Source: Comamonadaceae bacterium
Lineage (GTDB): Bacteria > Pseudomonadota > Gammaproteobacteria > Burkholderiales > Burkholderiaceae_C
DNA: 64,000 bases
Assembly: GCA_027483665.1 (NCBI GenBank)
Contig: JAIXUC010000033.1
Location: 1 to 64,000 of the forward strand
Direction: 5' to 3'
The notes under the pieces are model-generated. The model had not been told where the DNA came from and made no database searches. It saw nothing but the letters and a program-made list of their open reading frames with translations. A program made the position numbers and the translations under genes. Shown one piece after another: positions 16,184-25,604 of this stretch (within the stretch, counting starts at the first letter, position 1; each line of letters starts with the position of its first letter).

Positions 16184-17623
16184 ATGAGTCTTCCGAGAAA
16201 GAGACCCAGGTCGCGAACGACCGAAGAATCCTTTAAAGCGCAGTTGCCGGCACAGTCGCACGGACGACCCCATGCCGAGCGTCGTGCGGCTGGCAAGGCC
16301 CTGCGACAGGCCTGCCCGCGCAGCGACATCGCGGCCTGGAATCCCGCTGAGCAACGGGCGGATCCGGTGGACCTGCTGATCGCCAACTCGGCCGGGCGAC
16401 TGCCTGAGCTGGTGCCGATTCGCTACGGTCGCATGATGTCCAGCCCGTTCGCCTTCTACCGGGGCGCAGCCGCTGTGATGGCGCACGACCTGTCATTCAC
16501 GGCCAACACCGGCATGAACGTGGTGGCTTGCGGTGATTGCCACCTGCTCAATTTCGGCGGCTTTGCCACGCCCGAGCGCCAACTGGTGTTCGACATCAAT
16601 GACTTTGATGAAGTCTCGGTAGCGCCTTGGGAGTGGGACCTGCGGCGCCTGACCGCGAGCTTCGTCATCGCCGGCCGCGCCAACGGCTTCAAGGCAGCCG
16701 ACTGCCGGCAAGTCGCTTGGCAGGCCGCGCGCAGCTACCGCGAGAACATGACGCGCTACGCTGAAATGCCGGTTCTAGAGGCCTACTACGAGACCATCGA
16801 CTTGTCCAAGTTGGTCGCAGCAGGCACCGACGATGAACTCAAGCGGCTGAACCAGAAACGCATTCGCAAGGCGCTGGCGGAAAGCGCCCACATCAAGGAG
16901 TTCACCAAGCTGGCGTACCAGCAAGGTGAACAGCCACGCATCCGCGACGAGCCGCCGCTGATCTTCCACAACGCTGACATGCAGCAGCAGACGGCAATGC
17001 ACGCCCATGCGGAAAGGATGGTGGCCGACTACATGGCGTCACTGGCACCAGAGCGACGCATCCTGATGCAGCGCTACCGCTTTGCCGACGTGGCAATGAA
17101 AGTGGTTGGCGTGGGCAGCGTGGGCACCTATTGCGGCGTCGCCTTGTTCGTCTCGGGCAACGGAGACCCACTGTTCCTGCAATTCAAGGAGGCACGCCCC
17201 TCGGTGCTGGAGCCTTACTGCGGCCGGGCGCCGTTCAAGCACCATGGCGAACGGGCGGTGTTCGGGCAGCGGCTGATGCAAGCTGCTGCCGACGCCTTCC
17301 TGGGCTGGACCACCGGCACGCGCCCGCAGCAACGGCACTACTACGTCCGGCAACTGCGCGATGCCAAGATCAAGCCGATGGTCGAACTGATGAGCCCCGC
17401 GAACCTGATCGACTATGCGCAGTCTTGCGGCTGGGCGCTGGCACGAGCCCACAAGCGTTCGGGCGACGCGGTGGTGTTGTCGGCCTATATGGGTAGCAGC
17501 GCGGTCTTCGAGGACGCGATGGCCGCCTTCGCGGTTCGCTACGCCGATCAAAACGAACGCGACCATGCGGCCTTGGTGGCCGCAGTGCGTGCGGGCCGGA
17601 TCGAAGCGCGCGTCGGAATCTAG
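16184..17623 (+). CDS. DUF2252 family protein
   Basis: A 479-residue protein; ATG 16184 follows CCAAGGGCAGCC, which contains a ribosome site. It matches DUF2252: RYGRMMSSPFAFYRGAA, the CGDCHLLNFGGF motif, and FDINDFDEV with an acidic cluster, an arrangement reminiscent of the kinase-like fold active site (H, N, DxND). No biochemical function is established. The C-terminus has the family GWALARAHKRSGD. A truncated regulator gene directly abuts its 3' end on the other strand. Confidence 0.88.
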   Translation: MSLPRKRPRSRTTEESFKAQLPAQSHGRPHAERRAAGKALRQACPRSDIAAWNPAEQRADPVDLLIANSAGRLPELVPIRYGRMMSSPFAFYRGAAAVMAHDLSFTANTGMNVVACGDCHLLNFGGFATPERQLVFDINDFDEVSVAPWEWDLRRLTASFVIAGRANGFKAADCRQVAWQAARSYRENMTRYAEMPVLEAYYETIDLSKLVAAGTDDELKRLNQKRIRKALAESAHIKEFTKLAYQQGEQPRIRDEPPLIFHNADMQQQTAMHAHAERMVADYMASLAPERRILMQRYRFADVAMKVVGVGSVGTYCGVALFVSGNGDPLFLQFKEARPSVLEPYCGRAPFKHHGERAVFGQRLMQAAADAFLGWTTGTRPQQRHYYVRQLRDAKIKPMVELMSPANLIDYAQSCGWALARAHKRSGDAVVLSAYMGSSAVFEDAMAAFAVRYADQNERDHAALVAAVRAGRIEARVGI

Positions 17624-17627
17624 AGGT

Positions 17628-17912
17628 CTGCGCGGCGCCATGCTGGTGCTGGGCAAGGGTGCAGCCGCCCAACTCGATGGCCACCCGTACCAGTTCAGGC
17701 GAAGTCTCGGCGAGCACATCCAGCGAAGGCTGGGCCGCGTCGACCATGCCCGATGCACTGAGGAAGGGCAAGCCCAGTGGCACCAGCTTGATGGTCAGCA
17801 CGTACTCGCTCTGGCCGCGCAGCTACCGCACGTAGCCCGCCCGCACCAGTTCCGTGAGCAGCCGATGGGTGGCGCTGAGCGGCATTTTGTTCGGAAGTAG
17901 GATATCCACCGG
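17628..17912 (-). pseudogene. Broken IclR-family regulator fragment
   Basis: On the minus strand from about 17912 the frame reads the second half of an IclR helix-turn-helix (MPLSATHRLLTELVRAGYVR), an in-frame TAG at 17825-17823, then QSEYVLTIKLVPLGLPFLSA and a start of the effector domain (SPELVRVAIELGG). It stops at the end of the DUF2252 gene. Both ends are missing and there is an internal stop, so it cannot be functional. Confidence 0.75.
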
Positions 17913-18013
17913 TCAAGCCCCGTAATACCGTCGTGCGATGCCGCCGATGAACACGGGGCCCCATCCGACGGGGCCCGAAGGCGCTGCCCTTGCAACGACA
18001 GGAAGAAAAACCT

Positions 18014-20065
18014 TTGAAGCGACTCCACCTGGCTTTCGTGCTGTCTCTCCTGGGCGCCATTGCGCAGTCAGCCTCGTCCGGTACCTTGGCTTCCGACGTC
18101 CCGTCCCTGGGCTATTCGCCGCAGAACATGGACCGATCGGTGAACCCGCGACAGGACTTCTACCGATACGCGGCGGGCAACTGGCTGCGCAAGACCGAGA
18201 TCGCACCCAGCGATCCCGATGTCGGCGGCTTTACCTTGCTGGCCCATCAACTGGACACGCAACTGCTGGCCCTGATCAAGGACGCCGCCGCATCCAGCGG
18301 CTTGCCCAAGGGCAGCCCGCGCCAGCAGGTAGGCGACTACTACAAGGCTGCGATGGACACCTCGCGCCGCAACGCCCTGGGTCTGCAGCCGCTGGCCGGC
18401 GACCTGCAGCGCATCGCCGCGGCCAAGGGCACGGCGGCTGACTACGGCAGCCTGGCGGGCCGCTTGCAGGACGGTTTCGGCAGCTCGCCGCTGATCAACG
18501 CCGTCGCCATGCCCGACGCGAAGAACAGCAGCACCTACGTGCTGGCGCTGGTGCCAGGCTCGCAACTGCTCGAACAAGACGAGTACACCAAGCCCGAGTC
18601 GCAGCGGTTGCGCGAGATCTACCGCCAATACATCGTGGCGCTGTTGAACGGCAGCGGCGACACGGTGGACATGGCGGGCAACAACGCCACGCGCATCTTG
18701 GTGATGGAGTCACGGATGGCCGCGGCCATGATGTCGCCGCTGCAAATGCGCGAGCCAGCCAACAACTACAACATGATGACGCTGGCGCAGGCGCAAGCCC
18801 TGGTGCCGGCGCTGGACCTGCGCGCCTTCCTGAAAGCGCTGGGCATTTCGCCCCCGGCACGCGTGCAGGTGGTCGATGTCAAGGCCATGAAGGCGCTGCA
18901 GCGCTTTCTGGCCGACCAACCGGCCGACGACGTGAAGCTGTTGATGCGCTGGTACACGCTGGGCGTCCGCGCGGCTGAGCTCGGCGCAGAGTACCGTGCG
19001 ATGGAGGAAGAGTTCTCGCGTTTGCGCAAGGGCTTGAAGGTGCCACCTGCGCCTGAGCGCGTGGTCACCCAGCAGATCGGGGCCCAGCTCTACCACCCCT
19101 TGTCACAGCTGTACGTGCAGGCCAACTTCTCCGACACCACCCGGCGCGAAATCACCGAGATGGTGGGGCACATCAAGGACGAGTTCACCAGCCGCTTGCG
19201 CAGTAACACCTGGCTGGACGACGTCACCCGCGAGGCGGCGCTCGAGAAGCTGGGCAAGATCGACATCCAGGTGGGTTACCCGGCACGCTGGGTGGACTTC
19301 AGCGCGCTGGACATCCGCCCTGACGACCACTTCGGCAACGTTCAGCGTGCCGCACGGTTCGCGTTCCAGCGCGATGTCAACCAGATCGGCAAGCCTGTGC
19401 TGGGCGATCGCTTTGCGGTGGCCACCAAAACGACGCCGATTGCGGTGAACTCGGCCTACAACTTCACCACCAACACCATCGACATCACGTCAGCCATCCT
19501 GCAGCCGCCGTTCTACAAGCCAGGTGCCGACGCAGCGGTGAACTACTGCGCCATCGGCGCGGTGATCGGCCACGAGATCACGCACGGCTTCGACAGCCTG
19601 GGGCGCCAGTACGACCCGCAGGGCAACCTGCGCAACTGGTGGTCGGCCGACGCCGACCGCCGGTTCAAGCAACGCACCGACGTGCTGGTCGACCAGTACA
19701 ACCGCTTCGAGATCCTGCCCGGCCTGATGCACAACGGCGCCATGACCGTGACCGAGAACACCGCCGACTTGGGTGGCATCACGCTGGCCCACGCGGCGCT
19801 GCGGCGCGCCCAGGCGAAGAACCCCTTGCCCGTGGTGGACGGCCTGAACGCCGACCAGCGATGCTTCGTGGCCTGGACACAGATGTGGGCCTTCAAGGCA
19901 CGTTCCGAGCGGCTGCGCTTCCTGGTGTCGATCGACGTGCACGCCATCGCGTCGGTGCGCGCCATCGCGCCGCTGCTGCACCTGGACGCCTTTCACGAAG
20001 CGTTCGGCATCCAGCCGGGTGACCCGATGTGGCGCGATCCCAAGCAGCGGGTCGTGATCTGGTGA
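18014..20065 (+). CDS. M13-family (neprilysin-like) metallopeptidase, secreted
   Basis: A 683-residue zinc peptidase. No ATG lies near the signal peptide; I start at TTG 18014 (LKRLHLAF), which has AGGAAG 9 bases upstream. A TTG 8 codons earlier is also open. The signal peptide covers about residues 1-25. The zinc site is HEITH at 520-524 with the third ligand in ENTADLGG (Glu581), and the substrate-binding NSAYNFTTN region precedes it, all as in M13 enzymes. The family removes or processes peptides in the periplasm or outside. Its stop overlaps a small downstream gene. Confidence 0.92.
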   Translation: MKRLHLAFVLSLLGAIAQSASSGTLASDVPSLGYSPQNMDRSVNPRQDFYRYAAGNWLRKTEIAPSDPDVGGFTLLAHQLDTQLLALIKDAAASSGLPKGSPRQQVGDYYKAAMDTSRRNALGLQPLAGDLQRIAAAKGTAADYGSLAGRLQDGFGSSPLINAVAMPDAKNSSTYVLALVPGSQLLEQDEYTKPESQRLREIYRQYIVALLNGSGDTVDMAGNNATRILVMESRMAAAMMSPLQMREPANNYNMMTLAQAQALVPALDLRAFLKALGISPPARVQVVDVKAMKALQRFLADQPADDVKLLMRWYTLGVRAAELGAEYRAMEEEFSRLRKGLKVPPAPERVVTQQIGAQLYHPLSQLYVQANFSDTTRREITEMVGHIKDEFTSRLRSNTWLDDVTREAALEKLGKIDIQVGYPARWVDFSALDIRPDDHFGNVQRAARFAFQRDVNQIGKPVLGDRFAVATKTTPIAVNSAYNFTTNTIDITSAILQPPFYKPGADAAVNYCAIGAVIGHEITHGFDSLGRQYDPQGNLRNWWSADADRRFKQRTDVLVDQYNRFEILPGLMHNGAMTVTENTADLGGITLAHAALRRAQAKNPLPVVDGLNADQRCFVAWTQMWAFKARSERLRFLVSIDVHAIASVRAIAPLLHLDAFHEAFGIQPGDPMWRDPKQRVVIW

Positions 20066-20280
20066 AGCACGTTCGGGTACCCATGCTGCGCGGTGCCTTC
20101 GTCCGAGAGACTCTTCGCTCGATCGCGCGGACCCAAAAGGACGAGGCCGAGTTCTACGCCAGCTTGGGCTTGGCCAACACCGTGTACCTGGGCGAGGGCC
20201 GTTACGAACGAGACTCCGCGCGTTTCTGCCAATACCTCGTGCCCGTCGGCGCCGACGATTGTCTGGCGCTGCTGAAGTGA
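20062..20280 (+). CDS. Small protein of unknown function
   Basis: A 72-residue frame beginning at GTG 20062, which overlaps the TGA of the peptidase gene (GTGA). It contains many charged residues and no membrane segment or known domain. The overlap and the following CPBP gene 31 bases later suggest an operon, but the protein could be a decayed remnant. No homologue family is recognised. Confidence 0.4.
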   Translation: MKHVRVPMLRGAFVRETLRSIARTQKDEAEFYASLGLANTVYLGEGRYERDSARFCQYLVPVGADDCLALLK

Positions 20281-20311
20281 CTCAGCCCATCCCCACAGAA
20301 GGACAAGCGCC

Positions 20312-21100
20312 ATGACCCTGGAAAACCCACGCGCCCTGGCGCCGGCCGAGCGGCTGCGTTGGCTGGAAGACCCGGGCCGCGACTTTCCCTTCTACAACGG
20401 CGCGCCGGTGGGCCTGTCAGCGTGGCAGTGGGTGTTCGTCCTGACGGCGGTGGCCGCCGGCTTTGCCGTGCTGGTGGCGCCCATCCCCTGGCCCGCAGGC
20501 CCGCTGGGGGCCATGATCCCGGCCGTGCTGTTTCCGTTGATTCCGATGGTGGCTTTGGCGCAGGTTGCACCGGGTCACTGGAAAGCCATCTTCGGCAAGG
20601 TGGGCGGGCGCGAGCTGCGGCTGATGCTCGGCATCGCGCTGCTGAACATCGTCGTCAGCATGAGCGTCGGCACCATCGTCTACGTCCTGACCGACGTCAC
20701 ATCCAATGCGGCCAACGCGCAGTTGAGTGGCATGGACACGGCAGGGCGCATCGCCTTTTTCGCCAAGACCATCCCGCAGTTGTTCGGCGAAGAAGTGGTC
20801 ACCCTGCTGCCTTTCCTGGCCGTGATGACCTTGCTGTCGAGCCGGTTCGGTGTCGGACGCAAGGGCGCGATCGTCGGCGCTTGGCTGGTCTCGTCCCTGC
20901 TCTTCGGCCTCATCCACCTGCCGACCTATGACTGGAACTTCGTCCAGTGCATCGTCGTCATCGGCACGGCGCGCCTGGTGCTGACCCTGGGCTGGATCCT
21001 GACGAAGAACATCTGGGTGTCCACCGGGGCGCACATCATCAACGACTGGCTGTTGTTTGGCGGCGGCCTCTTGGCCGCCGGCCTGGTTGGAAAGGTATGA
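20312..21100 (+). CDS. CPBP-family intramembrane metalloprotease
   Basis: A 262-residue membrane protein with about seven hydrophobic segments. The three motifs of the CPBP (Abi, Rce1-like) glutamic protease family are present: motif 1 with Glu160-Glu161 (FGEEVVT), motif 2 FGLIHLPTY with His202, and motif 3 GAHIINDW with His241. An arginine usually seen after the EE pair is absent here. AGAAGGA lies 12 bases upstream of the ATG. It may act on prenylated or membrane peptides; the substrate is unknown. Confidence 0.85.
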   Translation: MTLENPRALAPAERLRWLEDPGRDFPFYNGAPVGLSAWQWVFVLTAVAAGFAVLVAPIPWPAGPLGAMIPAVLFPLIPMVALAQVAPGHWKAIFGKVGGRELRLMLGIALLNIVVSMSVGTIVYVLTDVTSNAANAQLSGMDTAGRIAFFAKTIPQLFGEEVVTLLPFLAVMTLLSSRFGVGRKGAIVGAWLVSSLLFGLIHLPTYDWNFVQCIVVIGTARLVLTLGWILTKNIWVSTGAHIINDWLLFGGGLLAAGLVGKV

Positions 21101-21341
21101 CAGGATTTACGAGAGCGGCGCATGCTCGCGGCCGTTGCTGTGAGCCGACCGTGGGCCATCAGGCACACCCATTCCGCCTTGATCAGGAGAGCATTTTGAG
21201 ACGGGACGCCGCAGAAGTTCTGGGAACGCACCGCTCGGTGCTTGGAGGATGCGCAGGAACGACCCTCGCAGTGGCATTTTCCCAAGATGGCGTCGGCAAG
21301 CTGCTGCGCGAGGGCGGGGCCCTGCGAGCCGGAGCTGGCGC

Positions 21342-22601
21342 ATGAGTTCGGCCACCGCAACCGTGCAAGTGGTCGGCGCCGACGCTGCACCCGTCATCGC
21401 CTCGTTCCTGCCGACGGGCTGGCCGCATTTGAATCTGATGGCGGTTTTCGGCCTGCTGCTAGCCTTCGGCGTACTTGGTGGCCTGCTGGCCAGGCGACTA
21501 CGCTGGCTGCCCACCATCACGGGCTTCATGCTGGTTGGCCTGGCCGTCGGCCCGAGCGGCGTGGGCCTCCTGTCACACGAGACACTGGATGACTCCAGGG
21601 TGCTGGTGGATGTGGCCTTGGGCTTGATCCTGTTCAAGCTTGGTACCACGCTGCACCCGGCAGCCTTGATGCGCGACCGCCCACTGCTCGTCACCAGCTT
21701 GGTCGAGGGGCTGGTCACGTTCGCTCTTATCTTGGCATTAATGCTCTTGATTGGGGCACCGATCGCGGTCGCTGCGCTGGTCTCTGCCATTGCTGTGTCG
21801 TCATCGCCTGCCGTGCTGATCCATGTCGCGGAAGAATTGCACGCGAAGGGTCCGGTGCTGGAACGGGCCAAGGCCCTGGTCGCGTCGAACAATGTGCTGG
21901 CCTTCCTGCTGTTCACTTTGGCCCTGCCAGTGGCGCTGTTTGGCCAGAAGTTCGATCTGCAAACCGCGCTGCTGCTGCCCCTGTACCGGCTGGGCGGAGC
22001 CGTGGCCGTGGCGCTGGTGGTGGCTCGCCTGGTCACCTGGGTTTCAAGCCTCACGCGGCATGACGAACAGCATCTGCGTTTCGCGCTGGTGGTCGGTGCG
22101 GTCCTCCTGACGCTGGGCTTGGCCAAGGCGCTGAACGTATCGAGTCTGTTCGCCGGGCTGGCACTTGGCATTGCCTGCCGCTGGCTGGAGGGCCGGCAGC
22201 CGCTGACGCAGGTCGAGTTCGGCGGCGGCGGTGACGTCTTCTTCGTCACACTGTTCGTATTCGCGGGGGCCAATCTGCATGTCGATGCCGTGATGCAACA
22301 GGCACCGCTGGCATTGGCGTTCGTGGCCACTCGCACCTTGGCCAAAGTGGGTGCGGTCTACACGTCCCAACGTGGCTTCGGCGTACCCGCGCGCTCCGCT
22401 GCCGCCGGCGGCCTGCTGCTGGTGCCGATGGCCGGACTGGCGATCGGACTGGTTCAGACGACCTCGCAGCTGATGCCTGAACTCGGCCCGAAGGTCGCGG
22501 CGATCGTGCTCGCTTCGGTGGCTCTTTTCGAGACGATCGGGCCACCGCTTTCGGCCTATGCAATTCGCCTGGCCAATGAGGCCGGTAAGGCCCCGCGATG
22601 A
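21342..22601 (+). CDS. CPA2-type monovalent cation:proton antiporter
   Basis: A 419-residue polytopic protein of the KefB/RosB type, started at ATG 21342 with GGAG 10 bases upstream; a frame 31 codons longer has no conserved sequence. About 12 membrane segments are seen, with GFMLVGLAVGPSGVGLL in the second and the TM region FKLGTTLHPAAL that carries the gating charge in relatives. No C-terminal TrkA-N domain is attached, so it is the short form. Its stop overlaps the start of the next gene (ATGA). Confidence 0.85.
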   Translation: MSSATATVQVVGADAAPVIASFLPTGWPHLNLMAVFGLLLAFGVLGGLLARRLRWLPTITGFMLVGLAVGPSGVGLLSHETLDDSRVLVDVALGLILFKLGTTLHPAALMRDRPLLVTSLVEGLVTFALILALMLLIGAPIAVAALVSAIAVSSSPAVLIHVAEELHAKGPVLERAKALVASNNVLAFLLFTLALPVALFGQKFDLQTALLLPLYRLGGAVAVALVVARLVTWVSSLTRHDEQHLRFALVVGAVLLTLGLAKALNVSSLFAGLALGIACRWLEGRQPLTQVEFGGGGDVFFVTLFVFAGANLHVDAVMQQAPLALAFVATRTLAKVGAVYTSQRGFGVPARSAAAGGLLLVPMAGLAIGLVQTTSQLMPELGPKVAAIVLASVALFETIGPPLSAYAIRLANEAGKAPR

Positions 22602-23620
22602 GGAACTTCCGACACAAACCCGCGCGCTTGGCGGCCAACGCCAGACAGCTGCCTTGGATGGCTGCGGCCTGGGTCCTGGCACTTGCGCCGCTGGCCACAC
22701 AGGCGCAGTCTGCGGCGGCCTCCGCGGCCAGTGCGTCGCGCCCCGCTGAGATGAAGCAGGAAGCCGCAGGGCGACCGCTTGGCCTGACGCCAGACATGGC
22801 CACTGTTCGCGTCAAGGGTCGCATCCGAGGTTGGCAATCCGTCGACTACACGCTCCAGGCGAGAGCCGGGCAGATTCTTCGGGTGCAGTTGACGGCTTCC
22901 AATCCTTCGGCCTATTTCAATGTGCTGCCTGCAGACAGTCAGGAGGCCCTGTTCGTCGGCCCGACTTCGGGCGATCGTTATGTAGGCCGCCTGCCGGCTG
23001 ACGGCGTCTACAGGCTGCAGGTCTTCCTGATGCGCAATGCGGCGCGGCGAAACGAGAAGGCACCGTTCACCCTGGAAGTCTCGCTGCAGGACCAGGCGCC
23101 GGCCGCCGATGCTGCCCTGTCGGCCGGTGGCTTTGAGAAGTCGCTGGTCCTGCAGGGCATTCGATTCCATGTCAGCGCGACAAAGCAGGGGGCCACCAGC
23201 ACGCTGCGCATCGTCCCCAGCGGCCTGCTGATCGACAACTCGCCGATCACACGCCAGATCGATGGCACGGTCACCGGCGCCGAGGTCGCCGACCTGAATG
23301 TCGACGGTTCGCCCGAGGTCTATGTGTATGTCACCCTCAACGGCGTCGGCGCGCACGGCACTGTTGTGGCCTATTCGGCCAACCGGCGCCGCTCGCTGAG
23401 CGACATCCACCTACCAGACCTGCCTGCTGAGGCCGCGCGCGGCTACCAGGGCCACGACGAGTTTGCTGTCGTCGAGTCGGTATTGGCGCGTCGCTTCCCT
23501 GTCTACCCTGTAGGCTACGCAGACGCCAAGCCCAGCGGTTCGATGCGGCAGTTGCAATACCGGCTGGTGCCAGGCGAAGCCAGCTGGCAACTCAAGCTCG
23601 AACGCGTGACGGAGTTCTGA
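22598..23620 (+). CDS. Periplasmic two-domain lysozyme-inhibitor-like protein
   Basis: A 340-residue secreted protein whose ATG overlaps the antiporter stop. A signal peptide ends near residue 36 (ATQAQS). The first domain (about 65-165) has SVDYTLQARAGQ, YFNVLP and VFLMRNAARRNEKA, which resemble PliG-type inhibitors of g-type lysozyme. The second (about 178-340) has GAEVADLNVDGSPEVYVYV, GYQGHDEFAVVE and LQYRLVPGEASW, which resemble PliI, the inhibitor of i-type lysozyme. The family assignments come from memory of motifs and were not searched. If right, the protein guards peptidoglycan against host or grazer lysozymes. Confidence 0.7.
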   Translation: MRNFRHKPARLAANARQLPWMAAAWVLALAPLATQAQSAAASAASASRPAEMKQEAAGRPLGLTPDMATVRVKGRIRGWQSVDYTLQARAGQILRVQLTASNPSAYFNVLPADSQEALFVGPTSGDRYVGRLPADGVYRLQVFLMRNAARRNEKAPFTLEVSLQDQAPAADAALSAGGFEKSLVLQGIRFHVSATKQGATSTLRIVPSGLLIDNSPITRQIDGTVTGAEVADLNVDGSPEVYVYVTLNGVGAHGTVVAYSANRRRSLSDIHLPDLPAEAARGYQGHDEFAVVESVLARRFPVYPVGYADAKPSGSMRQLQYRLVPGEASWQLKLERVTEF

Positions 23621-23956
23621 TGCCAGTCCGGCCCGGACAAGACAAGCGGCCGACGGGCTGACGCAAACCGTGGCGACGTTAGCGGGGTGGCTCTACCACC
23701 TGTCCTTCTGGCTGGGCACCGCGCCGAGCAGCGTAACCGCGTTCTGCGACCTGCCAAGTCCGCTGAGTGCACTGGGCAAATTGGCTGTATTGGCTGCCGC
23801 AGCCAGCTGAACACGCGAATCCTCGCCGAAGGCTTCGCTGGCAGTTCCCGATCCGCGACGCGGGTGGGTCAGGAAGTGCAGTGTTGAGCTCCAACCATGC
23901 AGCGGAACGAAGACGACGATTCAGACGCCGATGAACGCCGCCCCACGCATTCAGGC
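23621..23956. other. Intergenic region, no supported gene
   Basis: These 336 bases separate the convergent inhibitor-like and S33-hydrolase genes. A GTG frame at 23670-23810 encodes 46 hydrophobic residues with no family match and no ribosome site. No terminator hairpin with a T-run was recognised. Confidence 0.4.
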
Positions 23957-25570
23957 TCACTCCACCAAGAAGAGCGGCTTGATCTGAGTGAGGCAACTGC
24001 TGTTGGGCGTTTGCCGGGGCTTGGCAAGAAAGTCGGTGGCGATCTGCACCACGCAGTCGGTCGCTGTCATACCCGGCGGCGGGAAGAACGACCCATGCCC
24101 CAGGCCGGGAAAGGTATAGACATAGGCATTTTTCAGGTTCCTTGCCACGGCGTCCCCGTAAGGCTGGGGCGTCACGGGGTCGTAGGCGCCGTTCAACACC
24201 AGCGTGGGGATGTCGGCGTTTTCATAGACAAAGGGTGGCTTCAAGTCGGCTTGGAGGATGGCGCACACATTCGCCACCGTTTCGGCTTCGCGGAGGCCCC
24301 AGGCAATGAGTTGCGGAAAGGGTGGCGGCAATGCCTGGGTGGGCGCTGCCTGCACCGATTTGGCCCGGGCGCAGAGCACGCTGTGGTACATCCCCTTGGC
24401 GCTGCCGTCACTGCTTTCCAGATCTGCGGACAGGTGGTCTGCGAGCCAGCTGAAGTTCCCTTGGCTGGCGGCCTGGATGTTCTTGGGGATGGACGTGCCA
24501 CGTGCGCTGTTGCCGGAATAGGGTCGGACCAGCGCAGACAGCAGGGCTGTGGCAAAGGCATTGCCGTCGACTTGGGTCACGACCGCCTGCTTGCTCAACG
24601 GCGCGGTCAGGGTCAGGGCAACCGGCTTCAGGTTGAGCTGATCGACGATGGCCAGAAACTTCCGCTCGAGCTGGGGATAGGCTTGGCCGCAATGTTGATC
24701 TTGGGCGCAGGCGTGAAACAGGTTGCGCAGCGCATAGCTCAATGTGTGCCCCCCCGCCAGATTGAAGTCGATGTCTGGCCGGACGACGCCATCCAGGATC
24801 ACGCTGCGGAGTTTCGCCTTGTGCTTGTCCGCCTGGGCGATCACATATTGCCCCAGCAGCGTGCCGTAGGAAACCCCGTAATAGTTGAATGCGCGGTAGC
24901 CTAGGGTCTCTGCAACGAAGTAGATATCCGCTGCGTTCTCGCGGGTGTTGAAGGCACTGAGGTTGATGCCCTGCGCCTTGAAGCGCTCTTGGCAGGTCTT
25001 GAACCAGCTGGGGTCGGTGTACGCGATCTCGCCCTTGGCGATGGCGATGTTCTTGGAGTCGTACTCCGGGCAGGACAGGAAAGGCTTGGAATACCGTGTG
25101 CCCCGTTCCTCGACGAAGACGAGGTCACGGCTCCTCAGCACGGCCTGCAGTTCGGGCAGAGTCGGCACCGCCCAATTGACGATCACGCCGATGGTGGAAT
25201 CACCTGGGCCGCCTTGTTCGACAAACAGGGGGTCGGCAGCAGGGCTCTTGCTGGTGCTGCGCATGCGCACGACGGCAAGCTGGATGGTGCGCCCCTTGGG
25301 CAATGCGTGCTGTTCCGGGACCGTGACGTACCCGCAATCCGACTGGGCCGCCACGGCGACCGGCACATCGAACGTCTTGCAGTCGACGGTTTGCCATGAG
25401 GCACCGAACTTGGCACGGGCAAAGGTGGCAGCATTGGCTGCAGCGCTGCAGGCCATGACAGCCCCGACCGTGAACCCGAGCAGCTTGAGGCTAGGCAACA
25501 GCGCGTGGACCCGCTGTGCGGAGAGGATGCTGCTGGCTAGGCCGTGCTCTGGACGTGAAGATGCCGTCAT
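23957..25570 (-). CDS. Secreted alpha/beta hydrolase, S33 tripeptidyl-aminopeptidase-like
   Basis: A 537-residue protein started at ATG 25570, with GGAG 11 bases upstream; the frame is open 65 codons further but that part is not protein-like. A signal or membrane segment spans about residues 27-47. The nucleophile elbow GVSYG has Ser234, the acid is Asp464 in GAYDPVTP, and the base is His492 in GLGHGSF. The oxyanion region EQGGPGDST matches the S33 aminopeptidase/TAP C-terminal family. Several cysteines suggest disulfides. A secreted exopeptidase or esterase is inferred. Confidence 0.85.
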   Translation of the reverse strand: MTASSRPEHGLASSILSAQRVHALLPSLKLLGFTVGAVMACSAAANAATFARAKFGASWQTVDCKTFDVPVAVAAQSDCGYVTVPEQHALPKGRTIQLAVVRMRSTSKSPAADPLFVEQGGPGDSTIGVIVNWAVPTLPELQAVLRSRDLVFVEERGTRYSKPFLSCPEYDSKNIAIAKGEIAYTDPSWFKTCQERFKAQGINLSAFNTRENAADIYFVAETLGYRAFNYYGVSYGTLLGQYVIAQADKHKAKLRSVILDGVVRPDIDFNLAGGHTLSYALRNLFHACAQDQHCGQAYPQLERKFLAIVDQLNLKPVALTLTAPLSKQAVVTQVDGNAFATALLSALVRPYSGNSARGTSIPKNIQAASQGNFSWLADHLSADLESSDGSAKGMYHSVLCARAKSVQAAPTQALPPPFPQLIAWGLREAETVANVCAILQADLKPPFVYENADIPTLVLNGAYDPVTPQPYGDAVARNLKNAYVYTFPGLGHGSFFPPPGMTATDCVVQIATDFLAKPRQTPNSSCLTQIKPLFLVE

Positions 25571-25604
25571 CGTTGGAGTCTCCGGATGGTGTCGATCCCA
25601 GGGA

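Noticed and set aside
23670-23810. 46-residue hydrophobic frame starting at GTG
   Set aside because: No ribosome site, no similarity recognised, and it lies in a convergent gap; a chance frame is more likely.
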